Shown one piece after another: positions 23,749 to 30,857 of a stretch of DNA of 64,000 nt. The notes beneath the pieces are model-generated. The model made no database searches. It was given only the letters and a program-made list of their open reading frames with translations, and had not been told where the DNA came from. Position numbers and translations under genes: made by a program. The first letter of the stretch is position 1, and each line of letters begins with the position of its first letter. The stretch is from an uncultured Paludibacter sp. (GTDB lineage: Bacteria; Bacteroidota; Bacteroidia; Bacteroidales; Paludibacteraceae), in contig CALFXE010000062.1 of assembly GCA_937927845.1 (NCBI GenBank), positions 7,175-71,174 on the forward strand, given 5' to 3'.

Positions 23749-24003
23749 TTATTCGTACACAGATTGTCTATGTGCGATTTTAATTACTTCTATGGTAAGT
23801 ATATTATCTTCTATAGTATAAATTATACGGTAAACTCCAACACGAATACGGTACGTATCATCATACCCTTGTAATTTTTTATATCCGTTCGGACGTGGTT
23901 CGTTTTCTAGATTATCTATTGCTATACGAATAGTTTTATAGTATAACTTAGGAATTTTTTCTAATTCCTTGATTGCTTTTTTGGAGACAACTATTTTGTA
24001 CAT
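23749..24003 (-). CDS. RelE/ParE-family toxin
   Basis: An 84-residue RelE-fold protein: an N-terminal strand YKIVVSKKAIKELEKIP, a helix, then LENEPRPNGYKKLQGYDDTYRIRVGVYRIIYTIED and ITIEVIKIAHR. The basic and aromatic residues typical of RelE mRNA interferases (R51, R54 region, R78 near the end) are present. Some relatives poison gyrase instead, so the target is not certain. Its gene is directly downstream of the antitoxin gene with no gap. In an integrated element such pairs favour stable maintenance or abortive defence. Confidence 0.85.
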   Translation of the reverse strand: MYKIVVSKKAIKELEKIPKLYYKTIRIAIDNLENEPRPNGYKKLQGYDDTYRIRVGVYRIIYTIEDNILTIEVIKIAHRQSVYE

Positions 24004-24207
24004 TTATTTTAAACCATGTTTTTTGTCTAATCCTGCTTTGACTTCACTCCATGGTTTAGTTTCATCTCCACGACGAGCTTCCACAGCTTGTCCGTCAAGA
24101 AAATCTTCTAACAGTACATTATTACCATATTTACGCATATTTATTTTGACATAGATTTCCATGCCTCTATGGTCGGTAGTTGTTGTTATTCCTGCTATTT
24201 TTGACAT
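24004..24207 (-). CDS. RelB-like antitoxin
   Basis: A 67-residue protein starting at the ATG at 24205-24207, which is preceded by the unusually strong purine-rich AAAGGAG, one of the few clear ribosome-binding sites in this window. A longer frame exists upstream (to 24294), but this start is favoured by that site. The sequence MSKIAGITTTTDHRGMEIYVKI resembles small antitoxins that pair with RelE-type proteins; the acidic C-terminal part LLEDFLDGQAVEARRGDE would wrap the toxin. The gene is followed without a gap by the toxin gene, as expected for a toxin-antitoxin operon. Confidence 0.75.
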   Translation of the reverse strand: MSKIAGITTTTDHRGMEIYVKINMRKYGNNVLLEDFLDGQAVEARRGDETKPWSEVKAGLDKKHGLK

Positions 24208-24268
24208 AATTAACTCCTTTCTCTTATTTATATAATACTGCAAATGTACAAAAATATTTTCTGAATAT

Positions 24269-26611
24269 TCAATAAGGTACTTTAAGTTGTTCATTTTCTA
24301 CTTCTACACTTTCATTTATATCCGTATTTTCCATATTCTTAATTTCATCTTCAGTAAAATATTCTTCAATACGAAATTCGTATGGAGTACCTGTTTTTTG
24401 TTTTTTGACTTTAGAAACTTCAATTATATTGCCGGCTTCTGAAACCTCCGGTACATTATGATATATTTTATACCACATTTTTCGCTCCGGTTGCTTTTTA
24501 ACCTCATACCTCAAATAATCATTTATATCCGATTTATCGACTTTAAACCGTCCGCCCTGATCATTCATTTCCTGTGCCAGATCAACCGGTGCAAAATGAA
24601 GTACACGCTGATCATGTGTAATAAATTGAGACCTTAAAAATTCTTTGATTTCCTTGGTTAGTTTTCTTTCTGTCCTTTCCATTACTGTTTTTAAGGCTTC
24701 AGTTTCATAAACTGATGAATGAAAAGAAAATCTACCTTGTTCAATAGGATATTTCAATTCTCTTTCAGACAGGTAGGATAAAAAAGCGGGTATCTCCTTT
24801 TCGCAATCATTAATGATGTTCGGATTGTCAATTTGCAGTTTTGGAATTTTTAAAACACAAAATCTGTTTTCACCCTCATCTATTTGCATAAAATTAGATT
24901 CATCATTAGAACACATTACCAGATGCATGAAGTTATCAAGTTCATAAGATTCTTTTCCTTTGCCCTCACTCCAAACAGTTGATCCGGTTGAAAAGTTTTT
25001 AATACGTTCTTTCATTAATTTTTGCTCCATTGGAATAAAACCCTCATCTAAGGCAACTATTAATTTATCAACAAAATGAGATGTAAATTTACCGGTAAAT
25101 CGTTCGTTATCCAAAATTGCCATATTATCCTTAAAAATCAGTCTTAGAAATTCAAGAAATTTTGTCTTACCTGTATTACGTTCGGCTGATACCGGACACA
25201 GTACAGGTAAACGTTGTTTGGGATTGAAAAAGGTTATTTGTATCCAGTCAAGCCCAAATTCATATAAATTTTCACCTGTTGTATTGTTCGATGAAAAAAT
25301 ATGTTGTAAGAGTGATTCTATCGTATTCCAGTTACCTGGTGTCATATCATGTTCTAATTCGTTATATCTGTTATAAAATCTTGATGTCATACCTTCAAAT
25401 GTTACTTCTATTATACGTCTATATTGGTTTGTGTTTTCGGGTAAATTTATAAACCCGTCATATTTAGGGATATAAGAAATAAAGTTTTTATTGTTATTAA
25501 AATCTCTATTTATTTCTCCAATTTGCCATTTATCCAGGGTGAGAATTGGTTTTTGATGCTGTGGATCCTTATGCGGATTAATGCGCCACACACGCTTATA
25601 ATAATCGCATCCAATGCGCAGGTATTGTTTTGCTTCCTGCATCACGGCATTAATTACTTTGGTACCATCGAAGTAATAATTTCTACCGTTGAATTTAAAT
25701 TCTTTGTCCTGGATTACATCTTTGTAATACTCGTAAAATTCAGAAACTGAATTCAGATTGAAGTATTTATACAGCTTATCGGAATAACCCGGGCGCAATG
25801 CCTGTATATTAAAGTAAGTACCTACACCACTTGAAAGATTTTCTAATTCATTTCTAACTTCTGTAGGATCTACATCCGACAGGTTTAATAAATCATCTAA
25901 TCCTTTAGCTGCAATAGCGTATTTTGCGAGTACGTGCCCGAAATATACATTTACATCATATTTCATCAGCAGCTCTCTAAAACCGCTTATTGCATCGTAA
26001 AATGATTTTAGACGTAATGTAAGATCTTCATTTTCCTTGTATTTTACAGCCAAACAATCGGCATCATGCAGAATAACAATATTATCAGGTTTATTAACTT
26101 CAATGATTTGAAGTAAATAAGGTTCTATAATATTAAATTCCTTATTTTTGTAATTATGAATGCCACCTATAGCAATAAAATCAAGTCCTAACTTATAACA
26201 TGCTGCAATTGCTTTAAATTCACCTTCGACAATGTAAAGTGTTTTTATTTTCTCTTTGGCTTTATATTTCTCAACTATTTGCGGTGGCAGATAAGAATAA
26301 ACGCCGGTCCCGCGCGGTTGAGAATAACGCATTGTTTTTCTGATGCCTTTTTTGTCGGTATATTCTTTAGGTATCCGATATCGTATCCGTTCGTAGTTTA
26401 TAATTTTCTTACCGTCCTGGTAGAACTCCGTTTCGCCGTCAGGCTGCAGATAAGGAATATGTAGAGCATCATTTTTATCATTTGGATAAAAGACCGGCAC
26501 TTGTTGAGTTCTGCCCTCATAAGCTATTATACGCTTATTCGTATCTTCAGTTAAACCGCACTCAATTAGTCTTTTTTGATAATAGCTATTTAATTCTTTG
26601 CTTATACTCAT
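24269..26611 (-). CDS. Primase-helicase (TOPRIM-like plus SF3/D5-type ATPase)
   Basis: A 780-residue replication protein. An N-terminal TOPRIM-like module contains the acidic signature LYIVEGEFKA (about 125-134) and ILHDADCLA (about 180-188). A long middle region follows, and then an ATPase domain with Walker A ERNTGKT (about 477-483) and Walker B LIVALDEGF (about 517-525). The AAA+/SF3-like segment, with VMCSNDESN as the probable sensor 1, is typical of virus- and plasmid-encoded D5/P4-alpha-like helicases. This is the element's only large ATPase, and it would unwind and prime DNA at its origin. It is the key replication gene of the early block. Confidence 0.9.
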   Translation of the reverse strand: MSISKELNSYYQKRLIECGLTEDTNKRIIAYEGRTQQVPVFYPNDKNDALHIPYLQPDGETEFYQDGKKIINYERIRYRIPKEYTDKKGIRKTMRYSQPRGTGVYSYLPPQIVEKYKAKEKIKTLYIVEGEFKAIAACYKLGLDFIAIGGIHNYKNKEFNIIEPYLLQIIEVNKPDNIVILHDADCLAVKYKENEDLTLRLKSFYDAISGFRELLMKYDVNVYFGHVLAKYAIAAKGLDDLLNLSDVDPTEVRNELENLSSGVGTYFNIQALRPGYSDKLYKYFNLNSVSEFYEYYKDVIQDKEFKFNGRNYYFDGTKVINAVMQEAKQYLRIGCDYYKRVWRINPHKDPQHQKPILTLDKWQIGEINRDFNNNKNFISYIPKYDGFINLPENTNQYRRIIEVTFEGMTSRFYNRYNELEHDMTPGNWNTIESLLQHIFSSNNTTGENLYEFGLDWIQITFFNPKQRLPVLCPVSAERNTGKTKFLEFLRLIFKDNMAILDNERFTGKFTSHFVDKLIVALDEGFIPMEQKLMKERIKNFSTGSTVWSEGKGKESYELDNFMHLVMCSNDESNFMQIDEGENRFCVLKIPKLQIDNPNIINDCEKEIPAFLSYLSERELKYPIEQGRFSFHSSVYETEALKTVMERTERKLTKEIKEFLRSQFITHDQRVLHFAPVDLAQEMNDQGGRFKVDKSDINDYLRYEVKKQPERKMWYKIYHNVPEVSEAGNIIEVSKVKKQKTGTPYEFRIEEYFTEDEIKNMENTDINESVEVENEQLKVPY

Positions 26612-26628
26612 ATAATAAATTTGGATGA

Positions 26629-26814
26629 TTATAATTTATGCATATCTTTTAAAACCTGCTGATAGTGCAGTAAAACCAATTTGTTTTGGACCGGATCATC
26701 AAATACATAGTGATTGATGGATTCGTATCTATAGCTTAATATCATTGGTTCTTTGGAATAAGAACGATATATATACTCCTTATTGGGTATTAGTTCTTTG
26801 GGGTTCATTTCCAA
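26629..26814 (-). CDS. Small early protein of unknown function
   Basis: A 61-residue protein (MEMNPKELIPNKEYIYRSYS and so on), family unknown, with alternating short strands and no membrane helix. Its start overlaps the end of the ASCH-like gene by 10 bases, and it lies 17 bp before the primase-helicase gene. The tight packing is the main evidence that it is real. Confidence 0.5.
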   Translation of the reverse strand: MEMNPKELIPNKEYIYRSYSKEPMILSYRYESINHYVFDDPVQNKLVLLHYQQVLKDMHKL

Positions 26815-27539
26815 TTTCCGTTAACAAAATTAAAATCTCTACCTGCTTTATTACTAAACATCTCAAATATTCTATTTTCATTTACTCTTAGTACGCTAGC
26901 ATAATATTTTAGTGGAAATAAATCATATTCATCCATACCAAGGTAAAAAATCATTTCAGATATATTCATTTTATTTAAACCTATATAAGTACATGATCTA
27001 ATAAAATAATTATTTAGAGAGGTTAAACTGTCCGGATGAATAATTTCGCCTGCTATCATTACAGGTTCTCGAACAATATAATCATTTATATTAATATCAG
27101 GTGGCAGAATATAACCCATTCCCTGTTTATTGTCATAAACAGTATAGTAGAATTGTAATGTGGGTTTAACATTACTCAACCATATTCTATATATAATACA
27201 TCGTTTTGGAAAGAATTTTTTCATTTCCTGCCATGAGGCGAACCCATCACCGTGGGCAAAATGTTCAACATCTTTTATTTCATACCTTTGGTTGTGTTCC
27301 TCTTTGGTTGATGAAAGATGTATTACTTTGTTATCATCAGGGATTAGTTCCATTTTATCAACTACAGGACAAATAGCAGTACCGAATTGATAAGGGTTCT
27401 TAGTTACATTGCGAGGGTTATGTTTCCATAACTGGAGTATTTGTCCGGGTTTTATTCTGTCAGATTTTCTTAATGTATAAAGCTTCTCTTTCTTTAATAT
27501 TAATTCGACAAAACGATCTTCACAAAATGATAGTATCAT
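26805..27539 (-). CDS. ASCH-like protein of the early block
   Basis: A 244-residue protein. The first about 130 residues fit an ASCH/PUA-like fold: LILKKEKLYTLRKSDRIKPGQILQLWKH is the characteristic K-x-x-T-x-R followed by a turn and a hydrophobic strand, which in this superfamily binds RNA or modified bases. The C-terminal part (about 150-244) is unknown and predominantly helical. ASCH domains occur in many phage replication and anti-defence modules. The function here is unknown; control of mRNA stability or sensing of modified bases are the obvious possibilities. It overlaps the small gene at 26629-26814 by 10 bases. Confidence 0.6.
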   Translation of the reverse strand: MILSFCEDRFVELILKKEKLYTLRKSDRIKPGQILQLWKHNPRNVTKNPYQFGTAICPVVDKMELIPDDNKVIHLSSTKEEHNQRYEIKDVEHFAHGDGFASWQEMKKFFPKRCIIYRIWLSNVKPTLQFYYTVYDNKQGMGYILPPDININDYIVREPVMIAGEIIHPDSLTSLNNYFIRSCTYIGLNKMNISEMIFYLGMDEYDLFPLKYYASVLRVNENRIFEMFSNKAGRDFNFVNGNWK

Positions 27540-27541
27540 GG

Positions 27542-27832
27542 TTATTGTTCTTTAAAAAAATACTCATTAAACTGATTTTCGATATCTCTGAATAATTTTT
27601 CTTTATTTATTTCAGGTTTTATTGAAAAAATAAAGAAACCACTACCATCATCATATTTTTCAACCTTTTTCAATCTATCAACTTCTTTGATTGATCTGAT
27701 ATTAATTTCTGCAAAATCTATAAAATTCAGCGGATTGAAATTACAATTGATGATTAGGAATATTCGATATCGGATACCGACGGTTATTTGATAACCATCT
27801 GGACTTTTTAGTTTTAAAAAATCTTTCCACAT
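27542..27832 (-). CDS. Small early protein of unknown function
   Basis: A 96-residue protein, family unknown. It has a strand-rich middle (YQITVGIRYRIFLIIN), an acidic/basic mixture and a C-terminal helix (KEKLFRDIENQFNEYFF). It is 2 bp upstream of the ASCH-like gene, so the two are co-transcribed and probably translationally coupled. Nothing in the sequence points to a specific role. Confidence 0.5.
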   Translation of the reverse strand: MWKDFLKLKSPDGYQITVGIRYRIFLIINCNFNPLNFIDFAEINIRSIKEVDRLKKVEKYDDGSGFFIFSIKPEINKEKLFRDIENQFNEYFFKEQ

Positions 27833-27850
27833 ATTTTATTTATTTACCGG

Positions 27851-27964
27851 TTAGTAATATATTTCGTAAACCTCGATTGTCGGAGTTGGTTTAACTGGTA
27901 CTTGCTTTTGTGATGTACAGGAAGCAAGTAAAATGAGCATTAGAGTAAATAGGGATGTTTTCAT
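27851..27964 (-). CDS. 37-residue lipoprotein
   Basis: A very short gene starting at the ATG at 27962-27964. It encodes a classic signal with lipobox (MKTSLFTLMLILLASC, Cys16) and then only 21 residues rich in Pro, Val and Tyr (KQVPVKPTPTIEVYEIYY). The lipobox and the exact fit between the two neighbouring genes make chance unlikely. Such tiny lipoproteins resemble Rz1-type outer spanins or superinfection-exclusion lipoproteins, but here it sits in the early block, away from the lysis genes. Confidence 0.55.
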   Translation of the reverse strand: MKTSLFTLMLILLASCTSQKQVPVKPTPTIEVYEIYY

Positions 27965-27983
27965 AAATTTTAATTTTTGATTT

Positions 27984-28190
27984 TTAATTAAATACAGCTT
28001 TACCTGCTATTTCGTTAATAATTTCCTGTGCTAATACCGGCACTCTCGAATTACCGGCTTTCCAATGTCTGAACTTTTGTTCAGTGATTTTACACTTATC
28101 AATAATTTCCTTTCTGATAATAGGATACTCTAAGACAGTTAGAGAATCTAACCAGTCTTTTAATTGATTTTGATTAATTCTTTTCTTCAT
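27984..28190 (-). CDS. Cro-like helix-turn-helix protein
   Basis: A 68-residue protein with the start at 28188-28190; an upstream TTG start at 28226 would lie within the operator and is less likely. The segment IIDKCKITEQKFRHWKAGN (about 26-44) is the typical helix-turn-helix of Bacteroidetes Cro-like regulators, in which C-K-[IV]-T marks the first turn. A helical C-terminus (AQEIINEIAGKAVF) follows. It is the first gene of the leftward early block, divergent from the repressor gene across a 160-bp operator region. It would compete with the repressor and favour the lytic programme. Confidence 0.7.
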   Translation of the reverse strand: MKKRINQNQLKDWLDSLTVLEYPIIRKEIIDKCKITEQKFRHWKAGNSRVPVLAQEIINEIAGKAVFN

Positions 28191-28220
28191 GTTGATAAAT
28201 AGTTTAATATTTGTTGTGAT

Positions 28221-28336
28221 GTTCAAAACTGAACACTGCGCAAATGTAATATATTTAATTACATGTAATATCTAATGATTACATAATTAATCATTATTAA
28301 CATTTTTAAGATTACGAAAATAAATTTCAAGATTAC
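28221..28336. promoter_or_regulatory. Divergent switch region with three inverted repeats
   Basis: Three dyads are visible: GTTCA-N4-TGAAC (28221-28234), ATTACATGTAAT (28258-28269) and AATGATTA-N6-TAATCATT (28274-28295). The direct repeat AAGATTAC lies at 28308-28315 and 28329-28336, 21 bp apart. A leftward -7 element TACATTTG (28241-28248) is just upstream of the first dyad, which would cover the transcription start. Different dyads could be read by the two regulators. Confidence 0.65.
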
Positions 28337-28352
28337 AAACAATATTAATTTT

Positions 28353-28703
28353 ATGGTTATGAAAATAGAAAGAGTAAACATCGGAGAGATTATTAAAAAC
28401 AAAGTGATAGCTAAAGAAATACCTATAGCAACATTTGCTAAAAGCATTGGAAAACAGCGACAAAACATTGAAAAAACAGTTTTTAATAAGCAAAGTCTTG
28501 ATACAAATCTTTTGGCTCAAATATGTGAAGTTTTAAATTTTAATTTTTTTCAATACTACCAAGCAGAAAAAGAAGGTAATAAAAAAGATTACGAACTAAA
28601 AGAAGTAAAAGCCACTCTTACCATTGAGATGGGACAAGAGAAAAAAGATCAAGTTTTCCGCTTTATTTTCGGAAATAATGATTTAGAAATTTTAAATAAG
28701 TAA
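28353..28703 (+). CDS. XRE-family repressor candidate
   Basis: A 116-residue protein. Residues about 10-65 form an XRE-type helix-turn-helix (IPIATFAKSIGKQRQNIEKTVF, then SLDTNLLAQICEVLN), a form common in Bacteroidetes prophage repressors. The C-terminal part is charged and helical and has no peptidase-like motif, so induction by RecA-style cleavage is not expected. It is transcribed rightward, divergent from the Cro-like gene. The intergenic dyads are its likely operators, and it would maintain lysogeny. The ATG at 28359-28361 is an alternative start. Confidence 0.72.
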   Translation: MVMKIERVNIGEIIKNKVIAKEIPIATFAKSIGKQRQNIEKTVFNKQSLDTNLLAQICEVLNFNFFQYYQAEKEGNKKDYELKEVKATLTIEMGQEKKDQVFRFIFGNNDLEILNK

Positions 28704-28722
28704 AGTATTAAAAAACAATATT

Positions 28723-29133
28723 ATGGATGCACTTGAAAAACAATTACAGACATTAAAGGAAAATGTTATACATCTTACAGAAAGTGAAATTAAAAACTTA
28801 AAATTCCCTGAAAAATCAAGAACTGAAATTCTGGAAAATCCTAAAATTTACAACAAGGGAATAGTTGAACGCACAGATGGATTTTACTTTTTATTTGGAT
28901 ATAATAAAAATGGAATAATAGAATATGTTTTGTATCCTATTCGTATGACTGATAATTCTACATTTAATTTTAAAGAAGTTAAAATTTTCTCTACATATTG
29001 TTGTGTTATTACAGACGATGATTTTGCTTATGATTCTATATATAGAGGTTTTAAAAATGCCTTGTTAAAATTATTTGAAATGAAAAATATAAAATTAATA
29101 GTTTCTACTGATAATGAGGATTTTTTCAAATAA
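28723..29133 (+). CDS. Unknown protein downstream of the repressor
   Basis: A 136-residue protein of unknown family with no membrane helix. It has an N-terminal helix (MDALEKQLQTLKENVIHL) and then several strands (FYFLFGYNKNGIIEYVLYPI, and NFKEVKIFSTYCCVIT). It starts 19 bp after the repressor gene, on the same strand, so it is probably expressed in the lysogen. Genes in this position often provide immunity, superinfection exclusion or defence. No specific function can be read. Confidence 0.6.
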   Translation: MDALEKQLQTLKENVIHLTESEIKNLKFPEKSRTEILENPKIYNKGIVERTDGFYFLFGYNKNGIIEYVLYPIRMTDNSTFNFKEVKIFSTYCCVITDDDFAYDSIYRGFKNALLKLFEMKNIKLIVSTDNEDFFK

Positions 29134-29135
29134 AA

Positions 29136-29201
29136 CACTATCCTGAATTAGATGCGATAATAATTAAAGAGCATCGAGCCGATGTAATAAAATTCAAATA
29201 A
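29136..29201 (+). pseudogene. Truncated duplicate of the downstream gene's 3' end
   Basis: Bases 29136-29201 encode YPELDAIIIKEHRADVIKFK and a stop. The gene starting at 29206 ends YPQLDAIIIREFKADVIKFK. The two share 17 of 20 residues and closely similar DNA, but this copy has no start or upstream portion. It is a remnant left by duplication and replacement of the front part. Confidence 0.8.
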
Positions 29202-29205
29202 CTAT

Positions 29206-29514
29206 ATGAAAGCAAAACTAATTTATTTTTTATCAGGCATTATATTAATGTTTCTGATTTCTGCTGGTTATGAAAATTATGTAGTAAGTAAGCAAACCGC
29301 TAATGCTGAGAGATATCAAAATGTTTATGTATTTACCGACAGTAAGCCGGTAATGGAGTATGAGTATTTAGGAACTGTAAAAGTTAAATTAGGCATTACC
29401 GGATATTACGATGAAACAAGGGATATTTTAATTAAGAATGCCAAAAAAGAATATCCGCAATTAGATGCGATTATTATTAGGGAATTTAAAGCAGATGTAA
29501 TAAAATTCAAGTGA
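29206..29514 (+). CDS. Membrane-anchored small protein
   Basis: A 102-residue protein with an N-terminal signal-anchor (residues about 4-24; LIYFLSGIILMFLISAGY) and an 80-residue exported part of strands (NVYVFTDSKPVMEYEYLGTV, then a YPQLDAIII strand). No known family was identified with confidence. A truncated duplicate of its last 21 codons lies immediately upstream, so this locus varies by duplication, as cargo genes do. It would be expressed with the repressor, suggesting lysogenic conversion of the cell surface. It is the last gene before attR. Confidence 0.6.
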   Translation: MKAKLIYFLSGIILMFLISAGYENYVVSKQTANAERYQNVYVFTDSKPVMEYEYLGTVKVKLGITGYYDETRDILIKNAKKEYPQLDAIIIREFKADVIKFK

Positions 29515-29524
29515 ATTAATTAAA

Positions 29525-29544
29525 TGTCGCCAAATGTCGCCAAA
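29525..29544 (+). repeat. Tandem TGTCGCCAAA, putative integrase arm sites (right)
   Basis: Two identical 10-bp units, TGTCGCCAAA, lie head to tail 62 bp inside attR, in the same orientation as the pair near attL. Confidence 0.6.
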
Positions 29545-29605
29545 ATATTAAGATTGAGAATTATTAATTTATTGTTTAACAGGCAGTTAAAATTTGTTTC
29601 GATAA

Positions 29606-29619
29606 CAAGAGGGAGAGCA
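29606..29619 (+). other. attR core
   Basis: This is an exact copy of the 14-bp sequence CAAGAGGGAGAGCA from the tRNA-Asn 3' end. It is followed by the host DNA that originally lay behind the tRNA. Confidence 0.92.
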
Positions 29620-29625
29620 GAAAAT

Positions 29626-29668
29626 CGCTAATAGTTTATAAAGTAGACTGTTAGCGGTTTTTCTTTTT
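29626..29668 (+). terminator. Displaced original terminator of tRNA-Asn
   Basis: CGCTAA (29626-29631) pairs with TTAGCG (29651-29656), with a further AGT/ACT pair inside, followed by GTTTTTCTTTTT. It directly follows attR, so before integration it stood just behind the tRNA. Confidence 0.65.
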
Positions 29669-29770
29669 GCATTTGCACCACATAGTATGATTATGAATGG
29701 ATTGAGTCGAAAAGTCAAGGAGTTGTAGATAAAGTAATCAAATGATCCGAAAATTTCCGTAATTTTGTGC

Positions 29771-30847
29771 ATGCGGAAAATTATTCATATCGATATGGAT
29801 GCCTTCTACGCTTCTGTAGAACAACGCGACAATCCACAGTTACAGGGTAAGCCTATTGCTGTGGGATATAGCGAGGCAAGGGGTGTAGTAGCTACAGCCA
29901 GTTATGAGGCTCGGAAATATGGTGTTCGCTCCGCTATGCCTTCTCTCACAGCTAAAAATAAATGTCCCGAATTGATTTTTGTCCCACCGCGTTTTGATGT
30001 TTATCATCAGATATCCGAACAGATACGAAATATTTTCTTAGAATATACGCCATTAGTTGAGCCTTTATCACTTGATGAAGCTTTTTTAGATGTAACCATC
30101 AACAATAAGAATAACCCATCTGCTATACTAATAGCAAAAGAAATTCAGAAACGAATTTTTAAAGAAACAGACTTGACGGCATCAGCAGGTGTATCTATTA
30201 ATAAATTTCTGGCAAAAATTGCATCTGAGCAGAAAAAGCCTAATGGTATTTTTGCTATTCTACCGGATGATATTGATAAGTTTGTCGAATCTTTGAAAAT
30301 AGAGCAGTTTTTTGGTGTGGGTAAGGTTACTGCTCGAAAAATGCATGATAATGGTATTTTTACAGGACAGGACTTAAAACAACGCTCAGAAAGAGAACTT
30401 ATACAGCTTTTTGGTAAAGCAGGACATGATTTTTATCTTTATGCAAGAGGAATAGATAAGAGGGAGGTACAACCCGAACGTACAATTAAATCAATCAGCA
30501 ACGAAACTACATTTCTACAAGATAAAGATAATCGGATTTTACTGACAGTGGAGTTGTATCATTTAGCACAAGAGGTCTTTTCGCGAATGAAGAAAGAAGA
30601 TTTTTACGGTAGAACAATTACTGTCAAAATCAAATATGCTGACTTTAAAATTATTACGCGTAGTCGCACTTTGACTAAAAAAATTACAAATTTTGAACAG
30701 TTTTGGCCTATTGCAAGAGAAATGATGAAAGGAATTGATTTCTCTGTCAAACCTGTCCGTCTTATTGGTTTTGGTATCAGCAATGCCAATAATGATGACG
30801 AAGAACAATATACCCAATTGAATTTAGATTTAGACTTCAGCTTGTAA
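29771..30847 (+). CDS. dinB: DNA polymerase IV (Y family)
   Basis: A 358-residue translesion polymerase from the ATG at 29771; a TTG two codons earlier is in frame but unlikely. It has the catalytic acidic motif IHIDMDAFYASVEQRDNP, the finger motif YSEARGVVATASYEARKYGVRSAMP, LSLDEAFLDVT carrying the second catalytic acid pair, and ASAGVSINKFLAKIASEQKKPNG. A thumb HhH region (FGVGKVTARKM) and a little-finger domain complete it, and the C-terminus ends in a clamp-binding-like QLNLDLDF. It copies past damaged bases at low fidelity. It is a chromosomal gene immediately beyond the integrated element. Confidence 0.96.
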   Translation: MRKIIHIDMDAFYASVEQRDNPQLQGKPIAVGYSEARGVVATASYEARKYGVRSAMPSLTAKNKCPELIFVPPRFDVYHQISEQIRNIFLEYTPLVEPLSLDEAFLDVTINNKNNPSAILIAKEIQKRIFKETDLTASAGVSINKFLAKIASEQKKPNGIFAILPDDIDKFVESLKIEQFFGVGKVTARKMHDNGIFTGQDLKQRSERELIQLFGKAGHDFYLYARGIDKREVQPERTIKSISNETTFLQDKDNRILLTVELYHLAQEVFSRMKKEDFYGRTITVKIKYADFKIITRSRTLTKKITNFEQFWPIAREMMKGIDFSVKPVRLIGFGISNANNDDEEQYTQLNLDLDFSL

Positions 30848-30857
30848 CTTATAATCT

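Larger units (their letters stand above)
9093..29619. mobile_element. Integrated element in tRNA-Asn, candidate tailless provirus (about 20.5 kb)
   Basis: It is bounded by a perfect 14-bp duplication of the tRNA-Asn 3' end (9093-9106 and 29606-29619), with a tyrosine recombinase next to the left end. Content: recombinase and RNase H-like nuclease; a minus-strand late block (11.1-22.8 kb) of small membrane, beta-rich and lysis proteins; an iteron-rich region; a RelBE pair; a primase-helicase and associated small genes; and a divergent repressor/Cro switch with cargo genes. No terminase, portal, tail or conjugation genes are visible. That it is a tailless, membrane-containing virus is inference. 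Confidence 0.9.

Noticed and set aside
24269..26611. Packaging ATPase of the virus
   Set aside because: The Walker motifs belong to an SF3/D5-type helicase domain joined to a TOPRIM-like module; it is a replication protein, not an FtsK/HerA or terminase ATPase.
27984..28226. TTG start at 28226 for the Cro-like gene
   Set aside because: It lies within the operator dyad and at the predicted transcription start; the ATG at 28188-28190 gives the normal protein.
9093..29619. Tailed prophage (Caudoviricetes)
   Set aside because: No terminase, portal, capsid protease, tape-measure or baseplate pattern in 20 kb; instead there are many single-helix membrane proteins and small beta-rich proteins.
9093..29619. 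P4/PICI-like satellite
   Set aside because: Integrase, regulator and primase-helicase fit, but the element carries its own lysis set and more than ten late genes, which is more than typical satellites have. Not fully excluded.
9093..29619. Integrative conjugative element
   Set aside because: No relaxase, TraG/VirD4, VirB4 or Tra protein was seen; the late block contains peptidoglycan hydrolase and spanin-like genes.
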